Origin: Microbacteriaceae bacterium
GTDB taxonomy: Bacteria > Actinomycetota > Actinomycetes > Actinomycetales > Microbacteriaceae
Assembly (NCBI GenBank): GCA_022701925.1
Contig: JAKONM010000131.1
Coordinates: 1-7,175 of the forward strand
Direction of reading: 5' to 3'
Length of the DNA stretch: 7,175 nt
The notes beneath the pieces are model-generated. The model was not told where the DNA came from and did not search any database. It saw nothing but the letters and a program-made list of their open reading frames with translations. This document shows positions 1 to 5,849 of the stretch, in pieces. Every line of letters starts with the position of its first letter. The stretch's first letter is position 1. Position numbers and translations under genes: made by a program.

Positions 1-213
1 GGTGCCGGGGGCGGCCGGGGCGCCGGGGGCCGCGGGGGCGGCGACGCCGCCGGAGGCCTGCGGGGCCGGGGCGGCCACCGAGCCGGAGGCGGAGGGCGTG
101 GGCATGCCGTCGGCGAACGCCGCGCCGCCGACGCCGATCGCGCCGAGCAGGGCGACGCCTGCGACGCCGGTCACCAGGGCCACGCGCTTGGTCGGCTTCT
201 TGAACGAGTTCAT
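1..213 (-). CDS. Secreted Ala/Pro/Gly-rich protein, N-terminal part only
   Basis: The 71 visible codons start at ATG 213-211 and run off the left edge without a stop. Residues 5-10 are basic (KKPTKR), residues 11-33 form a hydrophobic segment, and A32-F33-A34 before D35 is a good signal peptidase I site, so the product is probably exported by Sec. After the cleavage site the chain is Ser/Ala/Pro/Gly-rich low complexity (for example AAPGAPAAPG near residues 61-70), typical of a linker before a domain that lies outside the window. A strong purine-rich Shine-Dalgarno region lies at about 222-233, with its AGGA 8 nt from the ATG. The gene is divergent from the response regulator and has a tandem CTTCAG-type repeat in its own orientation 66 nt upstream, so it is a likely target of that regulator. 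The function is unknown because the folded part is missing. Confidence 0.82.
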   Translation of the reverse strand, partial: MNSFKKPTKRVALVTGVAGVALLGAIGVGGAAFADGMPTPSASGSVAAPAPQASGGVAAPAAPGAPAAPGT

Positions 214-278
214 GGTCTGCTTCCTCTCCTCCCTGCTGCGGTGTGCCGCCGGGGTTGGATCCAGAACACGGGCCGGGA

Positions 279-300
279 CTGAAGCGGACCTGAAGCGGAC
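279..300 (-). promoter_or_regulatory. Tandem 11-bp repeat operator A, facing the secreted-protein gene
   Basis: Two perfect adjacent copies of CTGAAGCGGAC occupy 279-289 and 290-300. Read on the minus strand they are GTCCGCTTCAG twice, oriented toward the secreted-protein gene. Two head-to-tail half-sites with an 11-bp period are the usual binding pattern of OmpR/PhoB winged-helix regulators, and such a regulator is encoded next door. That this regulator binds here is inference. Confidence 0.7.
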
Positions 301-315
301 GGCCGGCGACGGGGC

Positions 316-334
316 CTTCAGGAGCGCTTCAGCC
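316..334 (+). promoter_or_regulatory. CTTCAG direct-repeat pair B
   Basis: CTTCAG occurs at 316-321 and again at 327-332, an exact 11-bp step, in the orientation of the response-regulator gene. It lies between pair A and the phased array at 335-389, but is offset from that array by 8 nt, so it lies on a different phase. It is likely another site for the OmpR-family regulator, or an upstream low-affinity site. Confidence 0.6.
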
Positions 335-389
335 CATCGGCCGCTCATCGGAACCTCATGGGCGCCGCTTCAGGCCCGCTTCAGACGTG
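335..389 (+). promoter_or_regulatory. Five phased 11-bp units upstream of the response regulator
   Basis: Five units start at 335, 346, 357, 368 and 379, each opening with a related hexamer: CATCGG, CATCGG, CATGGG, CTTCAG, CTTCAG. All obey C-(A/T)-T-(C/G)-(A/G)-G. The last two (368-373 and 379-384) match pairs A and B exactly and end 22 nt before the start codon, where an activator would overlap the -35 position. Oligomeric or graded binding by the neighbouring OmpR/PhoB regulator is the natural inference. The CTTCAG pair is secure; membership of the three CAT units rests on phase and partial similarity. Confidence 0.58.
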
Positions 390-394
390 CACGG

Positions 395-400
395 GATCGT
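395..400 (+). promoter_or_regulatory. Possible -10 box (GATCGT) of the response-regulator operon
   Basis: GATCGT matches the actinobacterial TAnnnT pattern at all but its first base. It begins 11 nt after the last CTTCAG half-site, as in promoters where a PhoB-type activator replaces the -35. It would place the transcription start at or near the ATG at 407, giving a leaderless message. Weak by sequence alone. Confidence 0.25.
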
Positions 401-406
401 GGAGGC

Positions 407-1096
407 ATGACCGCTGCGCGAGTGCTCGTCGTCGAGGACGACGCCCTGATCCGCGAGTCCGTCGTCGCCGCCCTGATCGGCGCGGGCTTCGTCGTCGAGT
501 CCGCCGGCGCGGCCGAGGGCGTGCCGGCCCTGGCCGCGGACTTCCGGCCCGACCTGGCGCTGCTCGACGTGATGCTGCCGGGCGCCGCCGACGGCTTCGC
601 ACTGGCGCGCGCGCTGCGGCGGGAGCGCGACCTGCCCGTCATCTTCCTGACCGCGCGCGACGCCGGCGCCGACCGGCTGGCCGGCTTCGAGGCGGGCGCC
701 GACGACTACGTGGTGAAGCCGTTCATCGTGGAGGAGCTGGTCGCCCGCGTGCGCGCCGTGCTGCGCCGCCTGGGGCGCCTGCCCTCCGTGCTGGACCTCG
801 GCGACCTGCGGCTGGACGAGCAGTCGAGCCAGGCCGCGCGCGGCGGCGCGGTGCTGGACCTCACCGCCACCGAGTACCGCCTGCTGCTGTTCCTGGCGCG
901 CGAGCGGGGCCGCATCCTCTCCAAGACGCAGCTGCTGACCCAGGTCTGGGGCTACGAGGACTACGACCCCAACCTGGTCGAGGTGCACGTGTCCGCGCTG
1001 CGCCGCAAGCTGGAGGAGCACGGCCCCCGGATCCTGCACACCGTGCGCGGCTTCGGCTACGTGCTGCGCCCCGCCGAGCCGGCGGTCGTCGCGTGA
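407..1096 (+). CDS. OmpR/PhoB-family response regulator
   Basis: This 229-residue protein has the standard two-domain layout. The receiver domain is residues 4-120: acidic pocket E10-D11-D12, phospho-acceptor D54 (in LLDVMLPG), switch T82 and K104 (in KPF). The winged-helix DNA-binding domain is residues about 130-223, with the TATEYRLL entry, the recognition-helix region around VEVHVSALRRKLE and the wing ending VRGFGYVL. Length is normal for the family. It should be phosphorylated by the kinase encoded 19 nt downstream and bind tandem 11-bp repeats such as those at 279-389. The start at ATG 407 fits the family N-terminus, but GGAGG at 401-405 lies only 1 nt from it, too close for a normal Shine-Dalgarno. 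No better in-frame start exists nearby. The open frame continues upstream into the operator region, but that part is not coding in character. The specific signal and regulon are not readable. Confidence 0.95.
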   Translation: MTAARVLVVEDDALIRESVVAALIGAGFVVESAGAAEGVPALAADFRPDLALLDVMLPGAADGFALARALRRERDLPVIFLTARDAGADRLAGFEAGADDYVVKPFIVEELVARVRAVLRRLGRLPSVLDLGDLRLDEQSSQAARGGAVLDLTATEYRLLLFLARERGRILSKTQLLTQVWGYEDYDPNLVEVHVSALRRKLEEHGPRILHTVRGFGYVLRPAEPAVVA

Positions 1097-1115
1097 GCGC
1101 CCGGCGGGGGACGCG

Positions 1116-2540
1116 ATGAGGACGCCGTCGCTGCGTCGCCGCGCCACCCTGTGGACCGTCGGCGTGCTGGCGGTGCTGCTGGCGGTCGTCGGGTTCGGCG
1201 TCGACCTGGCGCTCGGCACCGTGCTGCGCAGCGAGCAGCGGGAGCGCCTGACCTCCATCGCCAACCTCGCGCCCGAGCTCTCCTCGCTGTCCGACCAGAA
1301 CCTGGCGAACCGCCTGAGCTTCGCGGGAGTGACCGCCTGCATCGTCGGATCGTCCGGCGAATGCTCGGTGGTGGGCGTGCCGCAGGCCCCGCCGACCGCG
1401 GACCGCGGACCCGGGCCGGGCCCTGGAGCCCGTCCGGGGCGGGATGGGGACGCGGCGGACGACCTGCAGATCACCACCGAGGGCAACCAGCTGATCGCGA
1501 CCGAGACCATCCGTCCCGGCGTGACCCTGCGGCTGTCGACCGACAGCAACCAGATCGAGGACGCGCTCGCGCGCTTCCGCATCATCATGACGATCGCGAG
1601 CGTCATCGCCGTCGCGCTGGCCGCGCTGCTGCTGCCGATCGTGCTGGGCCGGGCCCTGCGCCCGCTCACCGCGCTGACGAGGGCCGCGCGCGAGACGGCC
1701 GCGGGCGGCCGCGGGCGCCGCCTCGACCCGCTCGACCCCGACACCGACCTCGGGCGCGCGGCGAAGCAGTTCGACGCGATGCTGGAAGAGCTGGAGGGGG
1801 CCGAGCGGCGGGCGGGCGAGGCCGCCGACCGCCTCGCGCGCTTCCTGTCCGACGCCTCCCACGAGCTGCGCACGCCGCTGGCAGGCGTCTCCGCGGGCGC
1901 CGAGCGGCTCATCCGCGACTCCCTCACCGAGGACGAGCGCGACCGCATCGCCGTGCAGGTGGTGCGGGAGGCCCGCCGCAGCGCCCGGCTGGTCGACGAC
2001 CTGCTGCTGGTGTCGCGGCTCGGCGAGCTGCGGGTGGAGCCCCGCGAGGCCGATCTGACCGTGCTGCTCGACGACGCGGCCGACCGGCTGCGCGCCCGCC
2101 CCGGCACTGCGCAGGTCGAGGTGCGGGGCGTGGACGCCCGCGTCTCGGTCGACCGCGAGCGCACCGACCAGGTGCTCGCCAACCTGATGGTGAACGCGGG
2201 TCATGCGGGCGCCGCGAACGTGCTGCTGTCCGCGACGGTCGACGGTCGCGACGCCGTCGTGCGGGTCTCGGACGACGGCCCCGGCATCCCCGCCGAGTCG
2301 CGGCAGGCGGTGTTCGAGCGGCTGGTGCGCCTGGACGCCGGGCGCTCCGCCGCCACCGGAGGGGCGGGTCTGGGGCTGCCGATCGCGCGCGGGCTGGCCG
2401 AGGCGCAGGGCGGCTCCCTGGACTGCGTCGAGCCTCAGGACCGCGACCTCCCGGGCGCGGTCTTCGTGCTGCGCCTGCCCCTGGTGCCGCGCGCGCCCGA
2501 GCCGGCGCCGCGGGGCGCGCTCTCGCCGGCGCCCGCCTGA
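1116..2540 (+). CDS. Membrane sensor histidine kinase (HisKA / HATPase_c)
   Basis: This 474-residue kinase is the partner of the response regulator just upstream. A first membrane helix lies at about 11-33, followed by an extracytoplasmic sensor of about 120 residues with two cysteines (C75, C83) and a Pro/Gly-rich stretch at 92-112. The second membrane helix is about 156-178, then a HAMP-like linker at about 179-232. The HisKA helix carries SHELRTP with phospho-acceptor H249. The ATPase domain shows the N box (N356, N360), G1 DDGPGIP at 386-392, the F box near 400, and G2 GGAGLGLPIA at 415-424, so it should be active. The N box is a little unusual after N360 (AGHAG). The C-terminal 20 residues are a Pro/Ala tail. 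The start ATG has GGGGGA at 1106-1111 as a modest ribosome site, and the 19-nt gap to the regulator indicates one operon. The ligand is unknown. Confidence 0.94.
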   Translation: MRTPSLRRRATLWTVGVLAVLLAVVGFGVDLALGTVLRSEQRERLTSIANLAPELSSLSDQNLANRLSFAGVTACIVGSSGECSVVGVPQAPPTADRGPGPGPGARPGRDGDAADDLQITTEGNQLIATETIRPGVTLRLSTDSNQIEDALARFRIIMTIASVIAVALAALLLPIVLGRALRPLTALTRAARETAAGGRGRRLDPLDPDTDLGRAAKQFDAMLEELEGAERRAGEAADRLARFLSDASHELRTPLAGVSAGAERLIRDSLTEDERDRIAVQVVREARRSARLVDDLLLVSRLGELRVEPREADLTVLLDDAADRLRARPGTAQVEVRGVDARVSVDRERTDQVLANLMVNAGHAGAANVLLSATVDGRDAVVRVSDDGPGIPAESRQAVFERLVRLDAGRSAATGGAGLGLPIARGLAEAQGGSLDCVEPQDRDLPGAVFVLRLPLVPRAPEPAPRGALSPAPA

Positions 2541-2608
2541 TCCGGGCCGCCGGTCGGAGGGGACGCCCGCGCTGCACGGAACCGCGCGGCGCGTGCACGC
2601 CCGGTGCG

Positions 2609-2626
2609 ACCGCCTCTGGGGGCGGT
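2609..2626 (+). terminator. Hairpin after the two-component operon, possible terminator
   Basis: ACCGCC (2609-2614) and GGCGGT (2621-2626) form a perfect 6-bp stem around a 6-nt loop, about 70 nt after the kinase stop. There is no T-run, so an intrinsic terminator is only possible; it could also simply be a stem near the promoter of the next unit. The rest of 2541-2646 shows no coding signal. Confidence 0.35.
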
Positions 2627-2646
2627 GGTCGGGCGTGGGGTCGACC

Positions 2647-2652
2647 TACTCT
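2647..2652 (+). promoter_or_regulatory. Possible -10 box (TACTCT) for the small-gene unit
   Basis: TACTCT fits TAnnnT and lies 33 nt before the ATG of the 19-codon ORF, which would give a leader of about 27 nt containing the GGAG at 2677-2680. No convincing TTGAC-like -35 is seen 16-18 nt upstream. Confidence 0.35.
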
Positions 2653-2685
2653 GAGCGCCCGAGTTCCCGTGTCGATGGAGACCTG

Positions 2686-2745
2686 ATGAACGCTTCGCCG
2701 GCGACCCCGGCCCCGCTCGTGCCGCGCCCGAGGGCGGTCGCCTGA
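2686..2745 (+). CDS. 19-residue leader ORF coupled to the next gene
   Basis: A short ORF, ATG to TGA, encodes MNASPATPAPLVPRPRAVA. It has a Shine-Dalgarno GGAG (2677-2680) 5 nt before the ATG. Its stop shares the A with the ATG of the following 64-codon gene (TGATG), the classic layout for translational coupling. Five of the nineteen residues are Pro, so it could slow ribosomes, but no attenuator structure is clear. It may be a true small peptide, a translation-control leader, or chance. It resembles no family I recognise. Confidence 0.45.
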   Translation: MNASPATPAPLVPRPRAVA

Positions 2746-2939
2746 TGGACCGGACCGACCTGCTGGGCGTCGTGGACCACGTCACCGCGCTGCTGCCGGG
2801 CGTGCCGCGGCTGGCGGTGCTCGACGCGGTCGACGTGGAGTGGGCGCGGTTCCGCGTCGCCCTCGAGCCGTGGCTCGCGCCCCTGGCGATCGCGGCGGCC
2901 GTGTGGCGGCTGCGCGCCGCACGCATCGACCTCGCCTGA
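2745..2939 (+). CDS. Small hypothetical protein, 64 residues
   Basis: I do not recognise the family. The codons carry almost only G or C in the third position (GCA is the one exception I see), as in the real genes here, which supports coding. Visible features are an N-terminal DLLGVVDHVTALL helix-like stretch, an acidic middle (DAVDVEW), and a moderately hydrophobic C-terminal segment (PWLAPLAIAAAVW, about residues 43-55) followed by RLRAAR. That segment is short and could be an amphipathic or weak membrane helix. The start overlaps the stop of the 19-codon ORF, and GAGGGCGG at 2730-2737 could serve as ribosome site. The gene converges on the pseudokinase gene and is separated from it by a hairpin at 2940-2981. 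A role cannot be inferred. Confidence 0.6.
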   Translation: MDRTDLLGVVDHVTALLPGVPRLAVLDAVDVEWARFRVALEPWLAPLAIAAAVWRLRAARIDLA

Positions 2940-2981
2940 CCGCCCTCCTGCTCGTCCGACGGAACGGATGCAGCAGGGCGG
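2940..2981. terminator. Hairpin between convergent genes, likely bidirectional terminator
   Basis: The left arm CCGCCCT (2940-2946), a 2-nt bulge, TGCT, then CGTCCG (2953-2958) pairs with CGGATG (2965-2970), a 1-nt bulge, AGCA and GGGCGG (2976-2981), around an ACGGAA loop with one G-T pair. It lies right after the stop of the 64-codon gene (2937-2939) and 11 nt beyond the stop of the minus-strand gene. There is no T-tract, which is common in high-GC actinobacteria. Confidence 0.6.
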
Positions 2982-2992
2982 TGAGGAGCGCC

Positions 2993-4312
2993 TCAGGAGC
3001 GGGCGAGCACCGCCCGGCGCGCGGCCAGCCGCATCTCCATCTCGTGGGTGACCAGGCGGCCCAGCTCGTCCAGGGTCTCCAGCTCGTCCGGCGTGAACTC
3101 CCGCGGCCGGTAGTCGGCGATGCTCAGCGCCCCCAGCGTGTAGCCGTCGACGCTCGTCAGCGGCACGCCGACGTAGCACTGCAGGCCGTCGTCGCCCGCG
3201 ATCAGGGGGTTGTCGCGCGTGGAGGCGTCGGCCTTCGCATCCGGCACGGCGATGCGGCCGCCGGTCTGCACCACCGCCGCGCACAGCCCGGGGTCGCGCC
3301 CGATCTGCTCCGCGTCGACGCCGTGGTGCGACTTGAACCAGATGCGGTCGCGGTCGACGATGCTGACCGTCGACACGGGCACGCCGAAGGTGCGCGACGC
3401 GAGGTCGGTGATGCGGTCGAACGCGCCCTCGGGCGGGGTGTCGAGCAGGTCGTAGCGGTGCAGCGCCGCCAGCCGGTCCTCCTCGTCCTCCGCGGCGTCG
3501 GCTCCGGCAGCGGTCGCGACGCGGCGGTGCCGCCCGAACTCCCGCGCCACCAGCTCGCGGAAGGCCACGGCCAGCTGCGTGCTGGTCGGCCGCTCCGCCG
3601 GGTCCGCGGAGGTCATCGCCGCCAGGAGCGCGGCGAGCGCGTCGGGCGCCCCGGGCACCGACTCCGCCGGGGCGCCCAGCAGGCCCTCGATCAGCAGCAG
3701 GCCCAGCGCCCGCACGTCGTCGGCGGGCAGCGCGGTGCGCCCGTCCGCCGCCCGCGGCGAGTCGTCCAGCGTCACGACCCCGCGGTCGACGACCGACCCG
3801 GCCGGCACGGCCATGCTCAGGTCGAGCAGGCGCGCGTGCGGGCGCGCGTCGGTCTGCTGGTCCAGCACCACGTTGGACGGCGTGACCCCGCGGACCACGA
3901 CGCCGCGCACGTGCAGGTACTCCAGCGCCTCGGCCACGTCGAAGCCCAGGTAGGCGACCTGCCGGGCGGTCATCGGGCCGTCCTCGGCCAGGGTGCGGGC
4001 GATGCTGCGGCCGTCGATCCACTCGAAGACCAGGCCCAGCTCGCGGCCGCCGTCCGACGTCACGTCCAGGCCGATGTCCAGCAGCGGGACGATGCCGTGG
4101 TGCGCCAGCGCGGCGGTGCGGCGGGCGGCCGCCTCCTCGCGCTGCAGATCGAGGCCGGCTCCGGCGGGGAAGCGGCACCGCTTCACGACCACGGTGCGCT
4201 TCAGCACGGTGTCGGTCGCGGTGAAGGCGGCGAAGCGGTCCCCGGCGAGCCGCAGCCGGTCGAGCCGGTAGCGGCCCCACAGCAGCTCGGCCCCGTCGTC
4301 CGTGCGGTCCAC
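2993..4312 (-). CDS. Pseudokinase-GAF protein (inactive Ser/Thr kinase fold)
   Basis: This 439-residue soluble protein has a protein-kinase-like domain (about 13-260) and a C-terminal GAF domain (about 277-435). The kinase part keeps the VAIK-type lysine K44, a candidate helix-C Glu (E59 or E60), N147 and D164. The HRDLKPxN loop reads VRGVTPSN (140-147): His became Val, the catalytic Asp became Gly and the Lys became Thr. DFG reads DLS (164-166), the Gly-rich loop has lost its pattern (LRLAGDRF) and no SPE/APE motif is visible. It should not phosphorylate proteins, though weak nucleotide binding is possible. The GAF part is well formed (RYDLLDTPPE, DRDRIWFKS, DNPLI, YVGVPL, GALSIAD) and probably binds a small ligand. 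The start is GTG with AGGAGG 5 nt upstream; the gene follows the active paralogue by 12 nt, so they are co-transcribed. It is likely a regulator or scaffold for that kinase (inference). Confidence 0.88.
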   Translation of the reverse strand: MDRTDDGAELLWGRYRLDRLRLAGDRFAAFTATDTVLKRTVVVKRCRFPAGAGLDLQREEAAARRTAALAHHGIVPLLDIGLDVTSDGGRELGLVFEWIDGRSIARTLAEDGPMTARQVAYLGFDVAEALEYLHVRGVVVRGVTPSNVVLDQQTDARPHARLLDLSMAVPAGSVVDRGVVTLDDSPRAADGRTALPADDVRALGLLLIEGLLGAPAESVPGAPDALAALLAAMTSADPAERPTSTQLAVAFRELVAREFGRHRRVATAAGADAAEDEEDRLAALHRYDLLDTPPEGAFDRITDLASRTFGVPVSTVSIVDRDRIWFKSHHGVDAEQIGRDPGLCAAVVQTGGRIAVPDAKADASTRDNPLIAGDDGLQCYVGVPLTSVDGYTLGALSIADYRPREFTPDELETLDELGRLVTHEMEMRLAARRAVLARS

Positions 4313-4324
4313 GCGTCCTCCTCG

Positions 4325-5686
4325 TCAGCGGTCGGATCGACCGTCGGGCTGCAGCAGGCGCCGAACCGCCCGGCGCATCTCCGCCTCGTGCACCACGGCG
4401 TCGGCCAGGTCCTGCAGCGTCGCCGCCTGGTCGTCCGTGATGCGGTGCGGGGAGTCGAACAGCGCGGCCACGGTCACGATCGCGTGCCCGTCGTGCGTCC
4501 TGGCCGCCGCCCCCGCGTAGCCGAGGGTACCCGGGCGGGCCGCGATCAGGACGGGCGCGCCGCCGTCGAAGGGGGCGACGGCCGCGACCGCGTCCGGCTC
4601 CAGCACTCCTGCGACCACCGGTGAGGCGCCGGCCCATCCGTCGCCGAACCGCGCCTTCAGCAGCACCCGGTCGTCGTCGTGCACCGCGACCGCCGCGGCG
4701 TCCGCGCCCAGCAGCCGGGCGGCGAGCGCGCAGATGCGGTCGACGGCCGGGTCGTCCTGGTCGGCCAGCAGGTCGTACCGGCGCACGGCCGTCACTCTCG
4801 ATACCCGCTGCTCCGGCTGGGCGGACCGCGCGTCGACCAGCTCGTCCACCAGCACCTGGCGGAAGGCGACCGCGACCTCGGCCGCCGTCGGCCGGTCGGC
4901 GGGCCGCCGGGCCGTCATCGCCCGCAGCAGCCCGCGCCAGTGCGGCGGCAGGTCCTCCGGCACCTCGGGATCGCGGTCCAGCCGGGCCATCGCGGACTCG
5001 ACGACGCCGCCGGGGAAGGCGAGCCGCCCGGTCACCGCCTCAAGCAGCAGCAGCCCCAGCGAGTAGACGTCGGAGGGGTGCCGCACCGGCTCGCCCGCGG
5101 CCTGCTCGGGGCTCAGGTAGGCGGCCGTGCCCGTGGTCTCGTCGGGCGCGCCGTGGTCCTCGCCCAGCTGGGCGATGCCGAAGTCGGCCAGCTTCACCCG
5201 CGGCCGCCGCCCCTCGGACTGCTCGACCAGCAGCACGTTCGCCGGCTTCAGGTCCCGGTGGGTCACGCCGCGCTCGTGCAGGTAGGCGACGGCGTCGGCC
5301 AGGTCGAACCCGATGTTCGCCACGTGCAGCAGCGGCAGGGGGCCGGAGCGCAGCCGCTCCCGCAGGTCGGAGCCGTCGACCAGCTCCATCGTCAGGAACA
5401 TGCGCGGCGACCCGCCCGGGGTGAAGTCGACGCCGGCGTCGTACAGCGTGATCAGGCTGTGGTGGCGGAAGGAGGCCAGCAGCTGCGCCTCGCGCTGCTG
5501 GGCCCGCAGGTGCTCGGCGTCGTCGGCGTGGGCGGCGAACAGCTTCAGCGCCACGTCGCGGTCGAGCGCGGTGTCGCGGGCGCGGTAGACGGTCGACATG
5601 CCGCCCCGCCCGACCGGGCCGAGCAGGCGGTACCGCGTCTGCTGCAGCGAGAAGCCGGCGGTCCCCGCGCGCTCCTCGGCCGTCAC
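4325..5686 (-). CDS. Cytosolic Ser/Thr protein kinase with degenerate GAF tail
   Basis: This 453-residue protein carries a complete Hanks-type kinase domain at about 18-282: Gly-rich loop GRGGMSTVY (26-34), K48 in VALK, helix-C E66, HRDLKPAN at 143-150 with catalytic D145, DFG at 168-170, activation-loop TGT near 185-187, SPEQ at 192-195 and D206 in DVYSLG. It should phosphorylate Ser/Thr and probably its own activation loop. No membrane helix or PASTA repeat follows, unlike PknB-type kinases. Residues about 298-445 align end to end with the GAF domain of the neighbouring pseudokinase (RYDLL, DDDRVLLK, the shared VHEAEMR-like ending), but the middle is shortened and the DNPL and YVGVPL motifs are gone, so ligand binding may be lost. 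The start is GTG, with no Shine-Dalgarno and a TACCCT box 6 nt upstream, suggesting a leaderless message. It heads the operon with the pseudokinase. Confidence 0.93.
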   Translation of the reverse strand: MTAEERAGTAGFSLQQTRYRLLGPVGRGGMSTVYRARDTALDRDVALKLFAAHADDAEHLRAQQREAQLLASFRHHSLITLYDAGVDFTPGGSPRMFLTMELVDGSDLRERLRSGPLPLLHVANIGFDLADAVAYLHERGVTHRDLKPANVLLVEQSEGRRPRVKLADFGIAQLGEDHGAPDETTGTAAYLSPEQAAGEPVRHPSDVYSLGLLLLEAVTGRLAFPGGVVESAMARLDRDPEVPEDLPPHWRGLLRAMTARRPADRPTAAEVAVAFRQVLVDELVDARSAQPEQRVSRVTAVRRYDLLADQDDPAVDRICALAARLLGADAAAVAVHDDDRVLLKARFGDGWAGASPVVAGVLEPDAVAAVAPFDGGAPVLIAARPGTLGYAGAAARTHDGHAIVTVAALFDSPHRITDDQAATLQDLADAVVHEAEMRRAVRRLLQPDGRSDR

Positions 5687-5692
5687 GCGAGC

Positions 5693-5698
5693 AGGGTA
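5693..5698 (-). promoter_or_regulatory. -10 box (TACCCT) of the kinase operon, leaderless start
   Basis: Read on the minus strand, TACCCT matches TAnnnT and is separated by 6 nt (GCTCGC) from the GTG at 5686. Transcription would begin at or beside the start codon. No Shine-Dalgarno-like sequence lies in the gap, which agrees with leaderless translation. A -35 match is not evident at 16-18 nt upstream. Confidence 0.5.
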
Positions 5699-5769
5699 CC
5701 GAGGCGTGTCGGGCCCGCTCCGGCGGCGCGCGATCCGGCCGCTCCGCGCGCACCGGCGGCACGGATGAA

Positions 5770-5785
5770 GGGGGATCCGGCCCCC
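5770..5785 (-). terminator. Hairpin after the oxidoreductase gene, possible terminator
   Basis: GGGGG (5770-5774) and CCCCC (5781-5785) flank a 6-nt ATCCGG loop, about 65 nt past the oxidoreductase stop and before the kinase promoter. On the minus strand it is followed by CTTCATCC, only a weak T-rich stretch. The rest of the 163-nt gap at 5687-5849 has a few short GC-rich repeats and no coding signal. Confidence 0.4.
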
Positions 5786-5849
5786 GGTCGGCCGCCCGTC
5801 TCAGCGTCCTCCCGAGGAGACGTCCACCACCCGTGCCGCGGCTCAGCCG

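Noticed and set aside
2..406. N-terminal extension of the response regulator to the left edge
   Set aside because: The frame is open, but it covers the signal-peptide gene and the repeat array, and family proteins begin a few residues before the acidic pocket, as at ATG 407.
356..2182. Very long minus-strand open frame (608 codons) opposite the two-component genes
   Set aside because: Its product is Ser/Arg/Ala-rich without recognisable motifs and lies antisense to two well-supported genes; long antisense frames are expected at this GC content.
2745..4312. Shared N-terminal MDRTD in the 64-residue protein and the pseudokinase
   Set aside because: Five residues only, different codons, opposite strands and no further similarity; probably coincidence.
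2840..4624. Plus-strand open frame of 594 codons
   Set aside because: Antisense to the pseudokinase with Gln/His/Arg/Val-rich composition and no motifs; GC-driven.
2646..4637. Minus-strand open frame of 663 codons overlapping the pseudokinase gene
   Set aside because: Arg/Gly/Pro/Ala-rich composition with no domain; it is an out-of-frame shadow of the pseudokinase and extends through the hairpin and the convergent small genes.
5720..5782. Short direct repeats (CCGGCGGC twice, GATCCGGCC twice) in the gap before the kinase
   Set aside because: Only 8-9 bp, irregularly spaced and easily expected by chance in GC-rich DNA; no operator pattern.
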